Shown: one piece after another, positions 11,592-23,899 of the stretch
How positions within the stretch are numbered: position 1 is the stretch's first letter
Layout: each line of letters opens with the position of its first letter
Source: Chytridium lagenaria
Taxonomy: Eukaryota > Chytridiomycota > Chytridiomycetes > Chytridiales > Chytridiaceae
DNA length: 64,000 nt
Assembly: GCA_025449115.1 (NCBI GenBank)
Contig: JAHLKC010000153.1
Span: 29,828 to 93,827 of the forward strand
Direction of reading: 5' to 3'
The notes under the pieces: model-generated
Databases searched by the model: none
Seen by the model: only the letters and a program-made list of their open reading frames with translations
What the model was told of the DNA's origin: nothing
Made by a program: the position numbers and the translations under genes

Positions 11592-12788
11592 GGATCATAA
11601 ATAAACCGGACGCTTTACGTTGAAGGAGAATGGAAGGATGATGATATAAAGTAGATGAGATTCTTCTTTCGTGTGAAGAGTTCCTTTTCCCCCCCTTTTT
11701 TTTCTTGTACATAATCGACTCTCGTTCTTTTCTTTTCTTTTCTTATGTCTTTCTTTTTTTTTTTGGTGGTTCGCGCCTTTTCCATTTTTATATACCTATG
11801 GGTGTTTGGTTGGGTTTTTGAATTGATGTGTTGGATTTTTCAATTTAGCTTTTCATTGTTTCGACACCCGTTCTGCATATAACCCCAGAATGTTTTACAT
11901 TCACCGAAAAAAAAGTAGAGTTTTATCGCTATTTTCTTTATCATCACCGTGTCAATTGTCCGAGGGAATAACGGATGTACCTCGGAAGCGTAGTGAAGGA
12001 TCAACTCGCTACACGATAGATCGTTCATGTCGGGATCTCGCTTAAAGAGGACGACGAGCATGTGCTTGTTGATCACTTTCTCTTTTATTTGTTTTTGGAG
12101 CTGACCTGGCGAATACCAATTCCTCCATGCAGATATCAAGCGGGGGTTGGTTGTGGTTGCGCTAATTGGGTTGTGGTCTTTCTTTCAAGCTTTATTTTAA
12201 ATCTTGGTGAAAGAGGTGGGGTTTGTATACACCGACTTACTGAATTCAAGGTAGGCCATATCATTATAAACCTTGACTAAAAGTAAGAATAAAAATATAA
12301 AAATACCCGCTGCTACAAAGCATCAATTATTATATTTCATTCCTTTGGCATCAAATACATTTGACACCTGCAGAGGAAAATGAACACGGAATGTACAGGT
12401 AGTGGGTGTGAGCGTTGACAGAGTTACTCTGTTGTGCGTAAGTCTCATTTCATAGCTTAAAAATAGGGTGGGGTTAACGAATGTGATGGCCGCGCGGAAA
12501 GAAATGTGTAAAGATTTACGCCGTAATCTGGTTTCATTGAAAGAGAAAAAATAAGAAAAAGTGGTCAGGACCAGTCGCATACAAAATTCGATTACGTTTC
12601 CAAGACCAGATTCAACAGTTTGTCCTTGATAGAGTGGTTCGCCATAAAGGAGAGAAAAAAACGACCAAAAACCAAATAAAAATAAAAACAAACACTCTTG
12701 TAACAGACGAAAACAAAAGAAACGTGAAAAAACCACTTCCACGCAATAAAGAAAAAAAGAAAAAAAGTTAATGTTTTTATCTTCACCA
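11592..12788. other. Intergenic between convergent genes
   Basis: About 1.2 kb lies between two 3' ends. It contains T-rich tracts around 11695-11765 and A-rich tracts around 12655-12770. The small frames on both strands look random. Confidence 0.45.
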
Positions 12789-13689
12789 TCAATCATCCGG
12801 TCCAAACCGTTTCAACAAAGACCTCAGCTTCTTCTCCTTATTCTTCTTCTTGAACCGATCAATATCCTTTTTCGTCAACTTCTTCTTTGTCTGCGGGTTC
12901 ATCGCCTCCTGTTGTCTCATCATATTCCTCTCCTCCTGATACTGATCGATATCAAAGAAATGCGCCATCTGACGTTCCGCTTTCGCGTTCGGATTGAAGT
13001 AACTGTCACCCCCTGCGCGATCCGGTTGGAACCGTCCCGTTTTTTGATTAAATGTGGCAGACAGCGTGATGTCACCTTTTTTGAAAAACATAAAAAAAAA
13101 AAAGGAAAACAAACGTTTAGTCATTGTGGTCGGGAGATGGGCTAACCATTTTTTTTCGTTTTATAGCAGGTGATTACCGGGATTGAAATGCTCGCCGGCT
13201 GTTGTTGCTTGGAACGAGGTGAAGGGATACCAGGAATTGGGGGCATGCCGATGGCACCGTATGTGGCGTAAGCGGCATATGCAGCAGCTGTTCCAGCGGG
13301 ATCCACTGCATTAGCATCTTTCCCATCCCCTGCTGCCGTCGCCGCCGCCATCTGCGCATAATACCAATCATAGTACTCCTGGCTGTTATAGTAATCTGCT
13401 CCCTCTCCAGCTGTAGCTGCGACTTCCCCTTCTTCGGCTTCCACTGCTTCGACCTCGGCTACTGTTGTTGATGAGACTTCTTGCTCAGACGTTGAGGCGG
13501 CTAGTTCCTTTGCTCTTGCCTTCTCCTCTTCGGGAATGTTAGGGTCATCCCATGTGGTCTCGCCACTGATGGTGTTCCACCAGTACCAGGCTTGAGATGT
13601 TTCGTCAAAGACTGCCTGCCATTCAGTGGTCTTTCCTCCGCCTCATCGTCCTTCTGAGCCCTCTTCTTCTTCTTGTCCGTCGTGTCCAT
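12789..13689 (-). CDS. WW-domain protein with conserved C-terminal FNxKTGRFQ region
   Basis: The start at 13689 gives MDTTDKKKKRAQKDDEAEE, followed by a WW domain: TEWQAVFDETSQAWYWWNT then SGETTWDDP (about 13635-13545), with both signature tryptophans and the terminal proline. After it come a Glu/Ala-rich linker, Tyr-rich (DYYNSQEYYDWYYAQ) and Ala-rich stretches, an intron of about 100 bases, and a C-terminal exon with ATFNQKTGRFQ, NAKAERQMAHFFDID and a basic tail ending LRSLLKRFGPDD. The architecture resembles a family of fungal WW proteins that I cannot name with certainty; a nuclear, RNA-processing role is inferred. The frame drops one base between the N-terminal Lys-rich segment and the WW domain (near 13635), and the intron junction near 13075-13190 also appears one base off. 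Confidence 0.68.
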
Positions 13690-13791
13690 TCTTGTGGTTG
13701 CTTGCTTGGGCAAAAACGAAAAGCGGGGAACAACCAAAAAAAAAAATAAAAATTCTAGAGTTTATTTCCTTGTCAAAAAAGTGGTAGGAGG

Positions 13792-14703
13792 ATGCGGGTT
13801 CATTCTCAGCAGCAGACGACGGCGTTGAAATCATCATCATCGTTGGCATCAGAGAAAAACAATGGGGACGCTGATCATGGAAGGCTAAAGATCAGAGACT
13901 TTGGGTATCCTGTGGGAGATCCGCGTCATTGGGGTGGTTTGCCCGTGTCGCTCTCTAAGGCACCCACAAAGTCAAGCCTCAACAACCTGAGTTTGAGCAG
14001 AGCTCCCTCTGGGAATAATTTGGATAAGAAGGATATGATGCTTTCGGGGAAAGTGGACACCCCGCAAGTGGATATGACGCAAAAGGAGGAGCCCATGGAT
14101 GAAGATCAAGACGATGAAGACGATGATGCTGATTTCGTCATGTTCAAAGACGTTGTGAGCTGTTATCTCCCCCGCGCCATGTCGATTCTTGATCAACATT
14201 CAAAGATGGGACCCATAAGACTCGCGAAAAAGAAGGTGCTGTACAAGTTCTCCAAAGTATCGGAATGGGAGATGGATTTGAAGGCGACAGAGATTGTTGT
14301 CGTCACATACCTTCCGGGGAGTTTCAATGAAACCACCTCTGAGCGGCGACAGTCAGAGGATGTTGCTAAATGTGATGCAAAGGCGTCTAGTCTGGACAGA
14401 TGGGTCAGCATTGAAGAGGATGACGATGATGATCTTTCAAGTCTTTCCAATACTCAAGCGTCTGCAGGGGTGGACAATGCGATGACCAAGGATCCCATGT
14501 CGCATATTCCAGCCATCACGCTTGTTCCTGACCCTGCATCGTTTGTGGACCAGATCAAGGAGTTTTTGGATTATCAGCCAGTGTATGGGTCGGGATGGGT
14601 GACGGCGATCAAGGTTCGTGTGAAGGAGGGCAAGACGGGGAACACGAGGTTGCAGATGCTGGATATTGGGTTGGTGCCTACGAGCTATGTGGGGATGGCT
14701 TGA
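13792..14703 (+). CDS. SH3-domain-like protein with acidic linker
   Basis: One uninterrupted 303-codon frame is transcribed divergently from the WW gene, 102 bases away. The N-terminal half is Ser/Asn-rich and disordered, with an acidic run (MDEDQDDEDDDADF). The C-terminal half looks like an SH3 domain split by an insertion: VLYKFSKVSEWEMDLKATE corresponds to the ALYDF and RT-loop part, then IVVVTYLPGSF, then about 60 residues of acidic insert, then GSGWVTAIKVRV (the GWW/W strand) and LDIGLVPTSYVGM (the G-x-V/I-P-x-N/S-Y-V end). A role in binding proline-rich ligands, perhaps in actin or polarity complexes, follows from the domain only. No intron is needed. Confidence 0.7.
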   Translation: MRVHSQQQTTALKSSSSLASEKNNGDADHGRLKIRDFGYPVGDPRHWGGLPVSLSKAPTKSSLNNLSLSRAPSGNNLDKKDMMLSGKVDTPQVDMTQKEEPMDEDQDDEDDDADFVMFKDVVSCYLPRAMSILDQHSKMGPIRLAKKKVLYKFSKVSEWEMDLKATEIVVVTYLPGSFNETTSERRQSEDVAKCDAKASSLDRWVSIEEDDDDDLSSLSNTQASAGVDNAMTKDPMSHIPAITLVPDPASFVDQIKEFLDYQPVYGSGWVTAIKVRVKEGKTGNTRLQMLDIGLVPTSYVGMA

Positions 14704-15252
14704 GAACGCATTTTGCTGTAATTTATTTCCGCCTCCACGACGACATTTACTAGATGTGATTCGCCCAATACCAGTATATAGACGCGAACGCAGTAAGAAT
14801 AATATTAATAATAATACATAATAGATCACCGTCTTTTGGACAAACTCTTTTTTTCTGTCGCCTTCTTTATTGTTCTCCAGCAGCATGTAAATACATAGTA
14901 TTCATTCATGAGAAGGATTTATTTCCGATGCAAGTCGCGCGTTTTCGTGACGTGTGATGATATCCCCCTTTAATGAAATGTACGCGCGTCTGTGGGTGTG
15001 TGTAAAGGGAAGGGAGACCTGAGGTGAGTGTCTTCCTATTATTAATTAATTAATTAGATAGTATTGTGGATTGCTCGTCCTGGGTGTGGCTTCAACAATG
15101 CAAAGTTTACAATTCATTAATGAATATTTATGCTTAAGTGGTGATAAATAAAGGTTGAAATGTCATCCGTCTTCCCATCACCACACCATCCAAAAGGGTT
15201 GATAAGGAGTACGCTCAGGAGACGTTACTGATCGCAAGCATTGATCCGAATC
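14704..15252. other. Intergenic, no gene seen
   Basis: This stretch lies between the SH3 gene and the long SDR-fusion gene. It holds a short TTAATTAATTAATTAG simple repeat near 15040. It presumably contains the promoter of the downstream gene. Confidence 0.4.
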
Positions 15253-18200
15253 ATGCGCAAAGATATCATAGAGCATTTTCTGTATAGAGGGACAGCATTT
15301 CATATCCCGCATATCGAAGGACAAGGTGGTGATGATGATGAGCCTCTTCGCTTCAATGCGAGCTCTGGTGATGATTCCCTCGCTGCTGATACCGATCGCA
15401 TCGCAAGGAGCGAAACCATGACAGCGCTGGATGTATCCGGAATCACCGCCTTCCCACGATTACACGATATTCAGTCATCCTCTGACAAGATCATCAAGCT
15501 GGCCCAGCACCTCAACCACACTTGTCCTCAGATCCACCCCTCACTTTATGGCAAGCGTTCTTGGTCATCTTCCATACACAGTCGTCAAAGATGCTTGTCT
15601 CCCTCATCTTCTTCAATGGGACAAAAGATCACGACCCGACAGTCATTGAGGTTCTCCTTGCAAAACTTGCAATGAAATGCCCGCTTTCTATCGATAAACG
15701 GTTCAAGCGTCTTGCAACACATCTCGAAAACTCGGATACGTTGCATCAGTCTCTGTTACGATCTTCGCGGTGCATTGATGCGGGAAGTTTCGTCGCCTTT
15801 TGCTGACATACATGAGCTGATGCCTGTGTTCTCTGTCTACGACATGGAGAAGGACGGGAATGTTCGGCCAGGTTTTTCAAGACGGCCTTTGGATGACACA
15901 GAGTCAAAGCATCCCTTATTAAAGGCTGCCAGCTCGAAAGAAGGTATGTCTGGATCTCACTCTTCAAACTCCTATTTACTTCTCATAACGCAACATCCTT
16001 AAAAAAAATCCGCAATAGTGAACAAAGGAACCCTCTGGCATGAAGATTTGGACGTGAAGATGATGGAACCTTCCGTCGTTCCAAACCTCGCCATGTTTAA
16101 ACGCGCTTTCAAGGTTTTCACGTGTGGGCTATTGGAAAACGTGGAACTTGGACACGGACGTGCTTTTGTCGCAGGTGGGGCAGTGACAGCGTGTTTAACA
16201 CCCTGGCCACAAAAGCTGCTCGATCTTTGGAAACAAGAAGTCATCTGTCGAACCGTTCTTGAAAGCATCTTGGGACTTCCTGTAGAGATCTCGAAGGTCA
16301 TTGAAGAGTTTAGTGGGGAGATGCGAAGACGGGAGATGAGGGTGGATCTGGAGCTAATGAAAATGTTCTGGAGGGAGGAATGTCCGTTTATGGGAAGTGA
16401 TGTGGATGTATTTTTTGTGTGTCCCAGGAGGGCGACGGATGTGGAAGATGCAGCGGAGCACTTACCAAAAGTGCACGAACAGGTCTTGAAGAACAGGGAG
16501 AGGTTAGATTTCTCGCAGATCCCGACTGGACCTGACGGAATTTGGAAGAGTCATTGGATGTTCCGTAAGTTTATCACCCCTTTCCACTCCCACCCGTTTA
16601 TTAATCTTAACTGAACTCAACTTTTCTTTGTTTACCTACTTTAGAAAAGCTTAAAAGATCACGGGTCGTTATGCAGTCTAAAGAGAAATTGGATAACTAT
16701 TTCAAAGGATTACCGACCGTTCGGACAGCGAATTCTGTGACGGTTTGTGGGTGTCATCCTGTTAGACATATTCAACTTATGTTGAACGTGACGCGTGGGG
16801 CGGAGCAGTTAGCGTACCCCTTGGACCTGGATTGTGCGTCCGCCCTATACGATGGAGAGAATGTTTACGTTATCGAGTAAGTGCCTCGATTTTTTCTTTT
16901 GGTTTCACTTGATCCTACTTTTTTTGTTTGTGACTGCCTATGGTTCTTCATTTCTATGATCCTAACACCTATTTGTAATTTTTTCGAAAAGCCGGACCCT
17001 CCGATCGTTAAACACGAGGACCAACTTTGTTGACGTTCGTTCAATCTCAGACCGCTCTAGGGCGACCAGGATGATCAAATACGCGACCCGTGGTTTCTCC
17101 ACCGTCGTTTTCGAGACATGCCGTCATGCACCGCGTTGTGACGTTGCCGTGTCAAAGTCCATCAGGGATATCCTGTTACGCGAGTTCCCTAAATTCGTCG
17201 ACCATAATGAAAGCACGACTGGTGAGTGAAACCGTTCGCTATTTTCCTTCTCTCTTGCAGATTCGCCAAAGCTAACTTGCTCGCGTGGACGATTTCAGAT
17301 TGGCGAATTCAAGACCATTTCCAATCATCTGTCGCCTGCCTTGTGGCGGATTACATCATGACGCCACTTGTTTACGGACACTGCGTCCACCCCCTCAGGC
17401 TCCACGAAAACGTCCAATCCCTGGCAACCACGAAAAGGCTTGCTCGTCCTCTCATCAAACTTCAAGCGTTGATTGAACTCATCGATAAGGACGTGATCCT
17501 TAACAAGGATGCGTTTAAAAACCTTATATTGGAACAGCGGGGACCGGGGGCACGGTTTCCAGGGATGCAGTTTAAGAATGTCAAGGATGCGGGGATGTTG
17601 AGACGTGTCAAGTTTGGGACGGCTTTTATTTTATGTTACATGTGTCGACGGGATGTTAAGGGGGATGACGGGTTTGATGGAGTTTCTGACGTGAAAGATG
17701 GGGAATCTGAAAGTAAATCGACTGGAGATGATTCTAACGTGAAGGATGAGAAATGTGAAAGTGAATCGTCCGGGGATGATTCGAGTGAGAGCGCTGAGGA
17801 AGATGGTTGGGAATCTTCCCACTCTCCAATCATCAACGTCTCGCATTGGGAGAAAAACGCCTCAGAGGATGAAAATGATAGGATTGAGACGTTTGAGGTT
17901 ACAGAGAACGCTGGCGGAAATGAGGTGACTACCGGCGAATGGAACGCTGAACTTTACGACGACGACTGGGGATATGAGCCTTCCAACATTGCAGCCAACA
18001 AATACTCCTTTACCGAGAAGGACGTTCCAGGGGATGGGGATGATGAGAGTGAGGCTGAGAAAGTCGGTGGGATTGCGACAAGTTCTGAAGATGCTTGGAA
18101 CGCTTGGAACCCTGATCCCGTCGATGACGATTGGGGGCTTGAGCCTTCCAACATTGCAGCCAACAAAAACTCTTTAACCGAGAAGGACGTTCCAGAGGAT

Positions 18201-19632
18201 GGGGATGATGAGAGTGAGGCTGAGAAAGTCGGTGGGATTGCGACAAGTTTTGAAGATGCTTGGAACGGTTGGAACCCTGATCCTGTCGATGACGATTGGG
18301 GGCTTGAGCCTTCCAACATTGATGACGATTGGGAGTCTGGGCCTGGGCCTTCCAACCCTTTATCGGAAGACATCTTTGATTGGGAAAAAGATAACTCTTT
18401 CCCTCCTAAAAAGGTCGCAATCTGTAAGCGCTGCAACGCCCTCAACAAGTCTAAGCGTGAGCAAACCACGGACCTTACTGGCAAGTTTGCACTCGTCACG
18501 GGTGGGCGCATCAAGATTGGAAAAGCCGTCACCCTCAAACTTCTTCGTTGCGGGGCAACGGTTTTCGTTACAACGCGGTTTCCGCTCCTCCTCTTGAATA
18601 CATTCTCCGACATTCCTGATTCCGAGACGTGGTGGATCGTTTGAAGGTTTACGCGCTGGATTTCAGAAACGTTGGAGAGGTTTTGAGGTTTACGGAGCAT
18701 CTCAAAAGTGTCATTCCGCGGTTAGATGTGTTTGTGCAGAATGCTGCGCAGACTATCGCCCGACCGCCTGAATACTATTTGCCAATGGTAGAAGCTGAGG
18801 CAAGACTTCGACGTACGTTGGATGATGACGTAAAAGCGTTATGGGTTAAACTTGATGGTGAACGAGTGGATGGTGATAGCTCTGCGTTGATGATGGCGAC
18901 ACCTGAGGGTGCTTCTGTGCCTCAACATGTCATGGAACGGCTTGGAATGGATAGTCCGAGCGATGTTGCGGCATCAGCTTTGATGACGCAATGGAATTGG
19001 CAGACATCAGATGGAGCAAAGGCTATCACGTATTCAGATGACCTCATCCCGAAAGACTGGAACGTTTACACTGGCGATGACCCTGTGGACCCCGTAGCGT
19101 CACGACGTGGAGCACACCGCTCTCCTCCGTCCCAATTTTTGAGATGGCCGAAGTCATGGTCATCAATTCATTCATCCCAGCTCTTCTTTTGCAAAAGCTC
19201 CAACCCCTTCTTTCCTCCGTCACATCCCCACGTCCAACCCCCTCCTTTGTCTCAACGTCTCGTCACGTGAAGGCATCTTCACTGCCCCCAACAACCCTCT
19301 CGGTGATTTTCGCTGACGAAAACGGCGCCCACCCGCACACCAACATGGCGAAAGCTGCCTTGAATCGACTCACGCAGACCTGTGCTACGGCGTTGCTGAA
19401 GGAGGGTGTGTATCTGACGGCTGTGGATCCGGGATGGGTGAGTCTGATGGGACCTATGAATTCTGGGACGGGTGGAGAGGCGGATTATGCGCCGCCTTTG
19501 ACGGAGGAGGATGGGGCGGCGAGGATTTTGGATCCGGTGTTTGCGGGCTTGAGAGATGGAGTTTTGATGCATGGAGTTTTGTTGAGTAATTTCAAGGTCG
19601 TCGTGGTGAGAGACGGGGGGTTTTTATTTTAA
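15253..19632 (+). CDS. Large fusion: nucleotidyltransferase-like region plus atypical short-chain dehydrogenase
   Basis: Several exons and frames read as one gene. The first part (15253 to about 15940) is unrecognised. Next comes AFVAGGAVTACL with GSDVDVFF about 75 residues later (16155-16415), resembling the GG...DxD pattern of polymerase-beta-type nucleotidyltransferases. Then YPLDLDCASALYDG and RTLRSLNTRTNFVD (16820-17025), which I recall from large fungal and oomycete proteins of similar layout. A Glu/Asp-rich region contains two 165-base repeats. From about 18475 an SDR follows: LTGKFALVTGGRIKIG, TRFP, VFVQNAAQT, NVSSREGIF with the catalytic-type Ser, PHTNMAKAALN, and AVDPGWVS. At the YxxxK position the residue four before Lys is Thr, so the usual Tyr is absent. 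Apparent base losses or gains near 15530, 15785, 18633, 19100 and 19250-19315 break the frame. The N-terminus may lie further upstream. The substrate is unknown. Confidence 0.62.
17958..18287 (+). repeat. Two in-frame 165-bp tandem repeats (55 aa, DDDWG...)
   Basis: Each unit begins DDDWG, continues EPSNIAANK and GDDESEAEKVGGIATS, and ends WNPDPV. Unit starts are at 17958 and 18123, and a third, truncated unit starts at 18288. The spacing is exactly 165 bases, so the frame is preserved. The units are nearly identical at nucleotide level, pointing to a recent duplication inside the acidic linker of the SDR fusion. Confidence 0.9.
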
Positions 19633-20679
19633 CCCATTTTCTTGATAATAAATATATGTACAGTGGAAGTTGTCTCTATTTTTACAAGTTTTTATTAGTG
19701 TTAATTCTGTTTATAAGCTTGTGGAGACTCCAACAGAATTCTTTCAGATTCGTAAATTACTAAAATTCCCTTGGACCTACTTCGTATTTCTGCATACAAA
19801 ACGAGTGTAGCTTCGATACTTACTTAACCGACCTCCTTCCCTCAACAATTTTACTACCTCCAAAAGTTGACACAGCAAATATGTGGGAGTTTGGGTGGTC
19901 ATCATTAGCCGGTCAAAAAAAATGGTAGCTGATCAGGGTAGAGACGGTGGAAATTAGAGATGGGAGGCCTGATGGCTTGCTGGTAAAACCAGGGTTGACG
20001 GAAAGGTGGCCATTGAACTGAATATAAGGCGTGTCTTTGTGGTTTGTCACGACTCTATGCGCAAAGCAACATATAAAAGGGAAGTACGCTTATGCTTGAG
20101 ATATCCTGAATATAAAACATTTAACGTGTATTTACACTGTGTGATTCTGATCGTGTACGGATGCAGTCGTCATCTAAAACTCGAGCTCCATGTCGTGGAA
20201 ACTAAGATGCACGTCCATAACCAGATCGTTTTTGAGTAGAACTTTCCAGCATCCGCCTTTCGCGTATGTAGAAAAGGCAAAGATTCTGACATCCCTCGCT
20301 TTTGATCATGGTGAAAGGATCACACTCTATATCGTCAACCATTACCGCTGCCGACAAGATGTATGGCAGGCCATCCCTCCTCGTGACAGAAGGCAAGCCC
20401 TACTCTCCCCATGGCACAGGCGTCACTAGCGCATCACGCGAGAGCAGCCTGACCGAACACGCCCAGCCATCCATTCCTTATCCAATGAATGTTCGACACT
20501 CTCAATGCTGAAAAAATCTTCCGAAAAAAACTTGCTTCAAAAACGAGGAAAAGGGTTCTGCTGCTGCTGATCACCTCTTGCCGTTCAGCTCCCTGCATCC
20601 ATCCATCCTCCATCCTTTGCGCCGAGGAGTGCGTCCGGAATCTCTCTCCGTTATCTTTTAAAGCGATACTCTCGGAGTC
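19633..20679. other. Intergenic upstream of SEC61 alpha
   Basis: About 1 kb with no strong gene. A minus-strand stretch near 20160-20400 reads coherently over short spans in two frames (for example VMVDDIECDPF and DLVMDVHLSFHDMELEF). It could be the decayed end of a gene, but I cannot identify it. Confidence 0.35.
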
Positions 20680-22943
20680 ATGTCGTGTAAGATGGTCGTT
20701 CCGATTTTGCCTTGGAGATGCTCATTTGTTCTCTGTCTTTCCTCGCGGCGTTTGGATCCTTGCCGCTATCGCTGTCGTGGGAAATGCTACGAAGAACTGC
20801 ATGAGGAAATGGATGGACGAGCTGATTGCGGTGTTTGGACGGGAAGATGCAGCGCATACTTGCTTTTGGATTACGACCATTTATTACTAAGACACATTAC
20901 CATCTCGAACGTCTGCTTAAACGAAGGCATAACTGGGTTGCATGTAATCGCACTTTATCTGAGTTGCAGAAGGAGGGACGCTAGGACAATGGAATTTGTT
21001 TTTAGGTTTCCTTAATGATTAGGGAGTTTGCTCTCAACCTGCTCAGCTCCTTGCATGACAGCACAAAACTAACCTTGCTTTCGTTTGAATAGTCCGTCTT
21101 CTTCATGTTTTGAGGCCCTTTGTGGCATTGATGCCCGAGGTGGCCTCTCCTGACCGCAAGGTGGGTATCATCACAGCGCTTACTTTTCTTTACGACATTT
21201 ACTCATATTTGTTTATTTGCAGGTTCAATTTAGGGAGAAAGTCATGTGGACTGCCATCACCTTGTTCATGTAGGCATTCATTATTCACGATGGCCTTATA
21301 CTCCTTTTCTTTAAATTCCCGCAATTTACTTGAACCCAATCTAACTGCCACTAGTTTCTTGGTGTGCTCTCAGATCCCGCTTTACGGTATCATGTCTTCT
21401 GACACTTCCGATCCCATGTACTGGATGCGTGTCATTATGGCTTCCAACAGGGGTACCCTTATGGAGTTGGGTATTACGCCCATTGTTACTAGTGGAATGA
21501 TTATGCAGCTTCTTGCTGGTGCCAACATCATTGAGGTGGATTACTCTCTCAAGGAGGATCGTGCTCTTTTCTCTGGTGCTCAAAGTGTGAGTATTTTGAT
21601 TGCAACGCGTTTTTGCCTTCTTTTTCTGACGATTTTTCAGTGTTTGCTATGGTTATCGCCATCGGTCAGGCTACCGTCTCGGTCTGGTCTGGCGTTTACG
21701 GTGACCCCAAGGACATTGGAGCTGGTATCTCCCTTGTCTTGATCATTCAGCTTTGCTTTGCCGCCCTCCTCACATGCTTTTGGACGAGCTTCTTCAGAAG
21801 GGCTATGGTCTTGGATCTGGTATTTCGCTCTTTATCGCCACCAACATTTGCGAGAACATTGTCTGGAAGGCACTCAGCCCCACCACCTACAACACTGGAA
21901 AGGGTGCGTTTTTCCCCTATGCGGCGATTACCTCTTTGATAGTTTAAAATCTGACGCTGTGTATAGGAACCGAATTTGAGGGAGCCATTGTTGCATCATG
22001 CATCTTCTCTTCACCCGTCGTGACAAATTCCGTGCGCTTAAGGAGGCTGTCTTCCGTTCCAACCTTCCCAATGTTGGCAACTTGTTAGCGACCATTGTTG
22101 TCTTTGCTGTTGTGATCTACCTTCAGGGTTTCCGTGTCGAGATTCCTGTCACGTCGAACAAGATTCGTGGACAGCAGGGAACTTACCCTATCAAGCTGTT
22201 CTACACCTCCAACATGCCCATTATGCTGCAGTCGGCTCTTACTTCCAACATTTTCTTCATCTCGCAGTTGCTTTACAAGAGGTTCCCTGAGAACTTCCTT
22301 GTGAGGTTGTTGGGTGTTTGGAAGGTATTGCATCTACAAACGTAGACTTGCACTTTATAATTCCCAAATGAGCGGCTTTCTCACACATCTTTTTATTCTA
22401 TTTTTGCAGAACCACGAGGGTGTTCCCCAGGAATTCGCATCCGGTGGCTTCGCCTACTACATTTCCCCTCCTCAGACCTTGGCAGCTGTGACTCAAGACC
22501 CTCTCCACTTTGTTGTTTACGTGACCTTTATGCTCAGCGCCTGTGCCTTCCTTTCCACTGCCTGGATTGAAGTGTCTGGATCTTCGCCCAGGGATGTTGC
22601 TACTCAGCTTAAGAACCAGGGCTTGACCATCCCCAAGAGCCGTGACACTACTCTTTACAAGGAGTTAAAGAGGATCATTCCAACTGCCGCGGCGTTTGGT
22701 GGGCTCTGCATTGGAGCGTTGTCTGTCTCGGCCGACCTTTTGGGTGCTATTGGGTCTGGAACCGGTATTTTGTTGGCCGTTACGACGATCTACCAGTACT
22801 TTGAGGTAAGCAACCCTTTCTCATTCCTTGTTTTTACAAAAAGAGTTATCTGGCGCGTCTTTTTTACCTTTTCTTATTTATTATTTTTATTTTTGCAGAT
22901 CTTCGTGAAGGAGCAGCACGAACTCGGGACCGACCTCTTCTGA
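20680..22943 (+). CDS. SEC61A: Protein transport protein SEC61 subunit alpha
   Basis: This encodes the channel-forming subunit of the ER translocon. A 7-base first coding exon (20680-20686, ATGTCGT) is followed by a 406-base intron (GTAAGA to TAG, 20687-21092) and joins in phase to give [19 protein letters not shown], the family N-terminus. Later exons give [86 protein letters not shown], the lumenal/pore region [31 protein letters not shown], and the C-terminus [15 protein letters not shown]. The order and the usual ten membrane segments are all present. Two places are one base short: near 21775 (before LLLDELLQ) and near 21995 (IVA to MHLLFTRRD). As SEC61 alpha is essential, these are probably sequence errors. 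Confidence 0.95.
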
Positions 22944-23899
22944 TGAAACGTGCTTGGACATGTCTTTACATCCCTCCCCGCCACCACCACCGTATTTTTA
23001 AACGGACCTCGTACTTCTTTTTTCTACTTGAGATGTTTATTAAAAACGGTGTCCACTCCTCCCTTCCTATCCGGAGATTTCTTGGTCTCCTTTTCCCCGT
23101 TTCACACCCTTTTTTTCTTGTAGCCCGACTTTTTTCGATTATGGGTTTCTTTGCATGACATTTGTGAATATTAAAGGATGATGTTGGAATCCACTTAGAA
23201 TTCTATATGGTTTTGACTGTCTTGACCGCAATGGATGTTTTGTTGGCTTTATCCGATGTACTGACTCGGAGTGATAATGAAGCACGCGCGTGATAGGAGT
23301 TTGGCCGAATTTTTTGTAGTCAAAAGGAGTGATGGTCCGAAAAAAAATATGAATGTAAGTCGTCATACAAATTGAAAAAGATCCTGCGGATTGCAAGACT
23401 TGACTATAAAATGAAGGTAAACCCCAAAAAGATCACTTTATCATACTGCTGCTTAACAATTATCTTTGAGTTCGATTCTGATTTGTTTATTTTTTTCTCA
23501 ACTCAACCAGGGGGGATGTGACCATACAAAAGAAAAAAGGGAGGGGTTTTGGGGGGAAATATTTGGAGAGTAAAAACAGATACAGGGCTTATAACATTTT
23601 AAGGAGAGGAGAGGTTATATAGGGGTCTCCGACAGGCTTTTTGACAGGGAGGAGATATGAAAATGGAGGAAGCATGAAACGGGCTAAAGAAAGACAAAGC
23701 TTACAATTTTCGACATAAGATATAGAGGTTTGTGGGTGGTAAAAGGCATTTGGAAGGATGCGTTTGAGAAAAAATACACGATAATAATGATATGAAACGA
23801 TTGTTAGTCAAAAACAGAAGAAACAAAAACAAAACGAAAACAATAGAACGCAGAAAAATAATGATAGTAACATTAATAATATAAAGAAAAGGGAAGGGT
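22944..23899. other. Intergenic between convergent genes
   Basis: These 956 bases lie between the SEC61 alpha and ELL-like 3' ends. The stretch is A/G-rich around 23500-23700 and holds no supportable gene. Confidence 0.45.

Noticed and set aside
12323..12805. Minus-strand 160-codon Phe-rich frame
   Set aside because: Translation of A/T-rich 3' sequence (poly-A read as Phe); no conserved motif and no splice link to the WW gene.
20006..20890. Plus-strand open frames upstream of SEC61 alpha
   Set aside because: No motifs. One of them (from 20680) is simply read-through from the SEC61 start into its first intron, and the others have no splice-consistent continuation.
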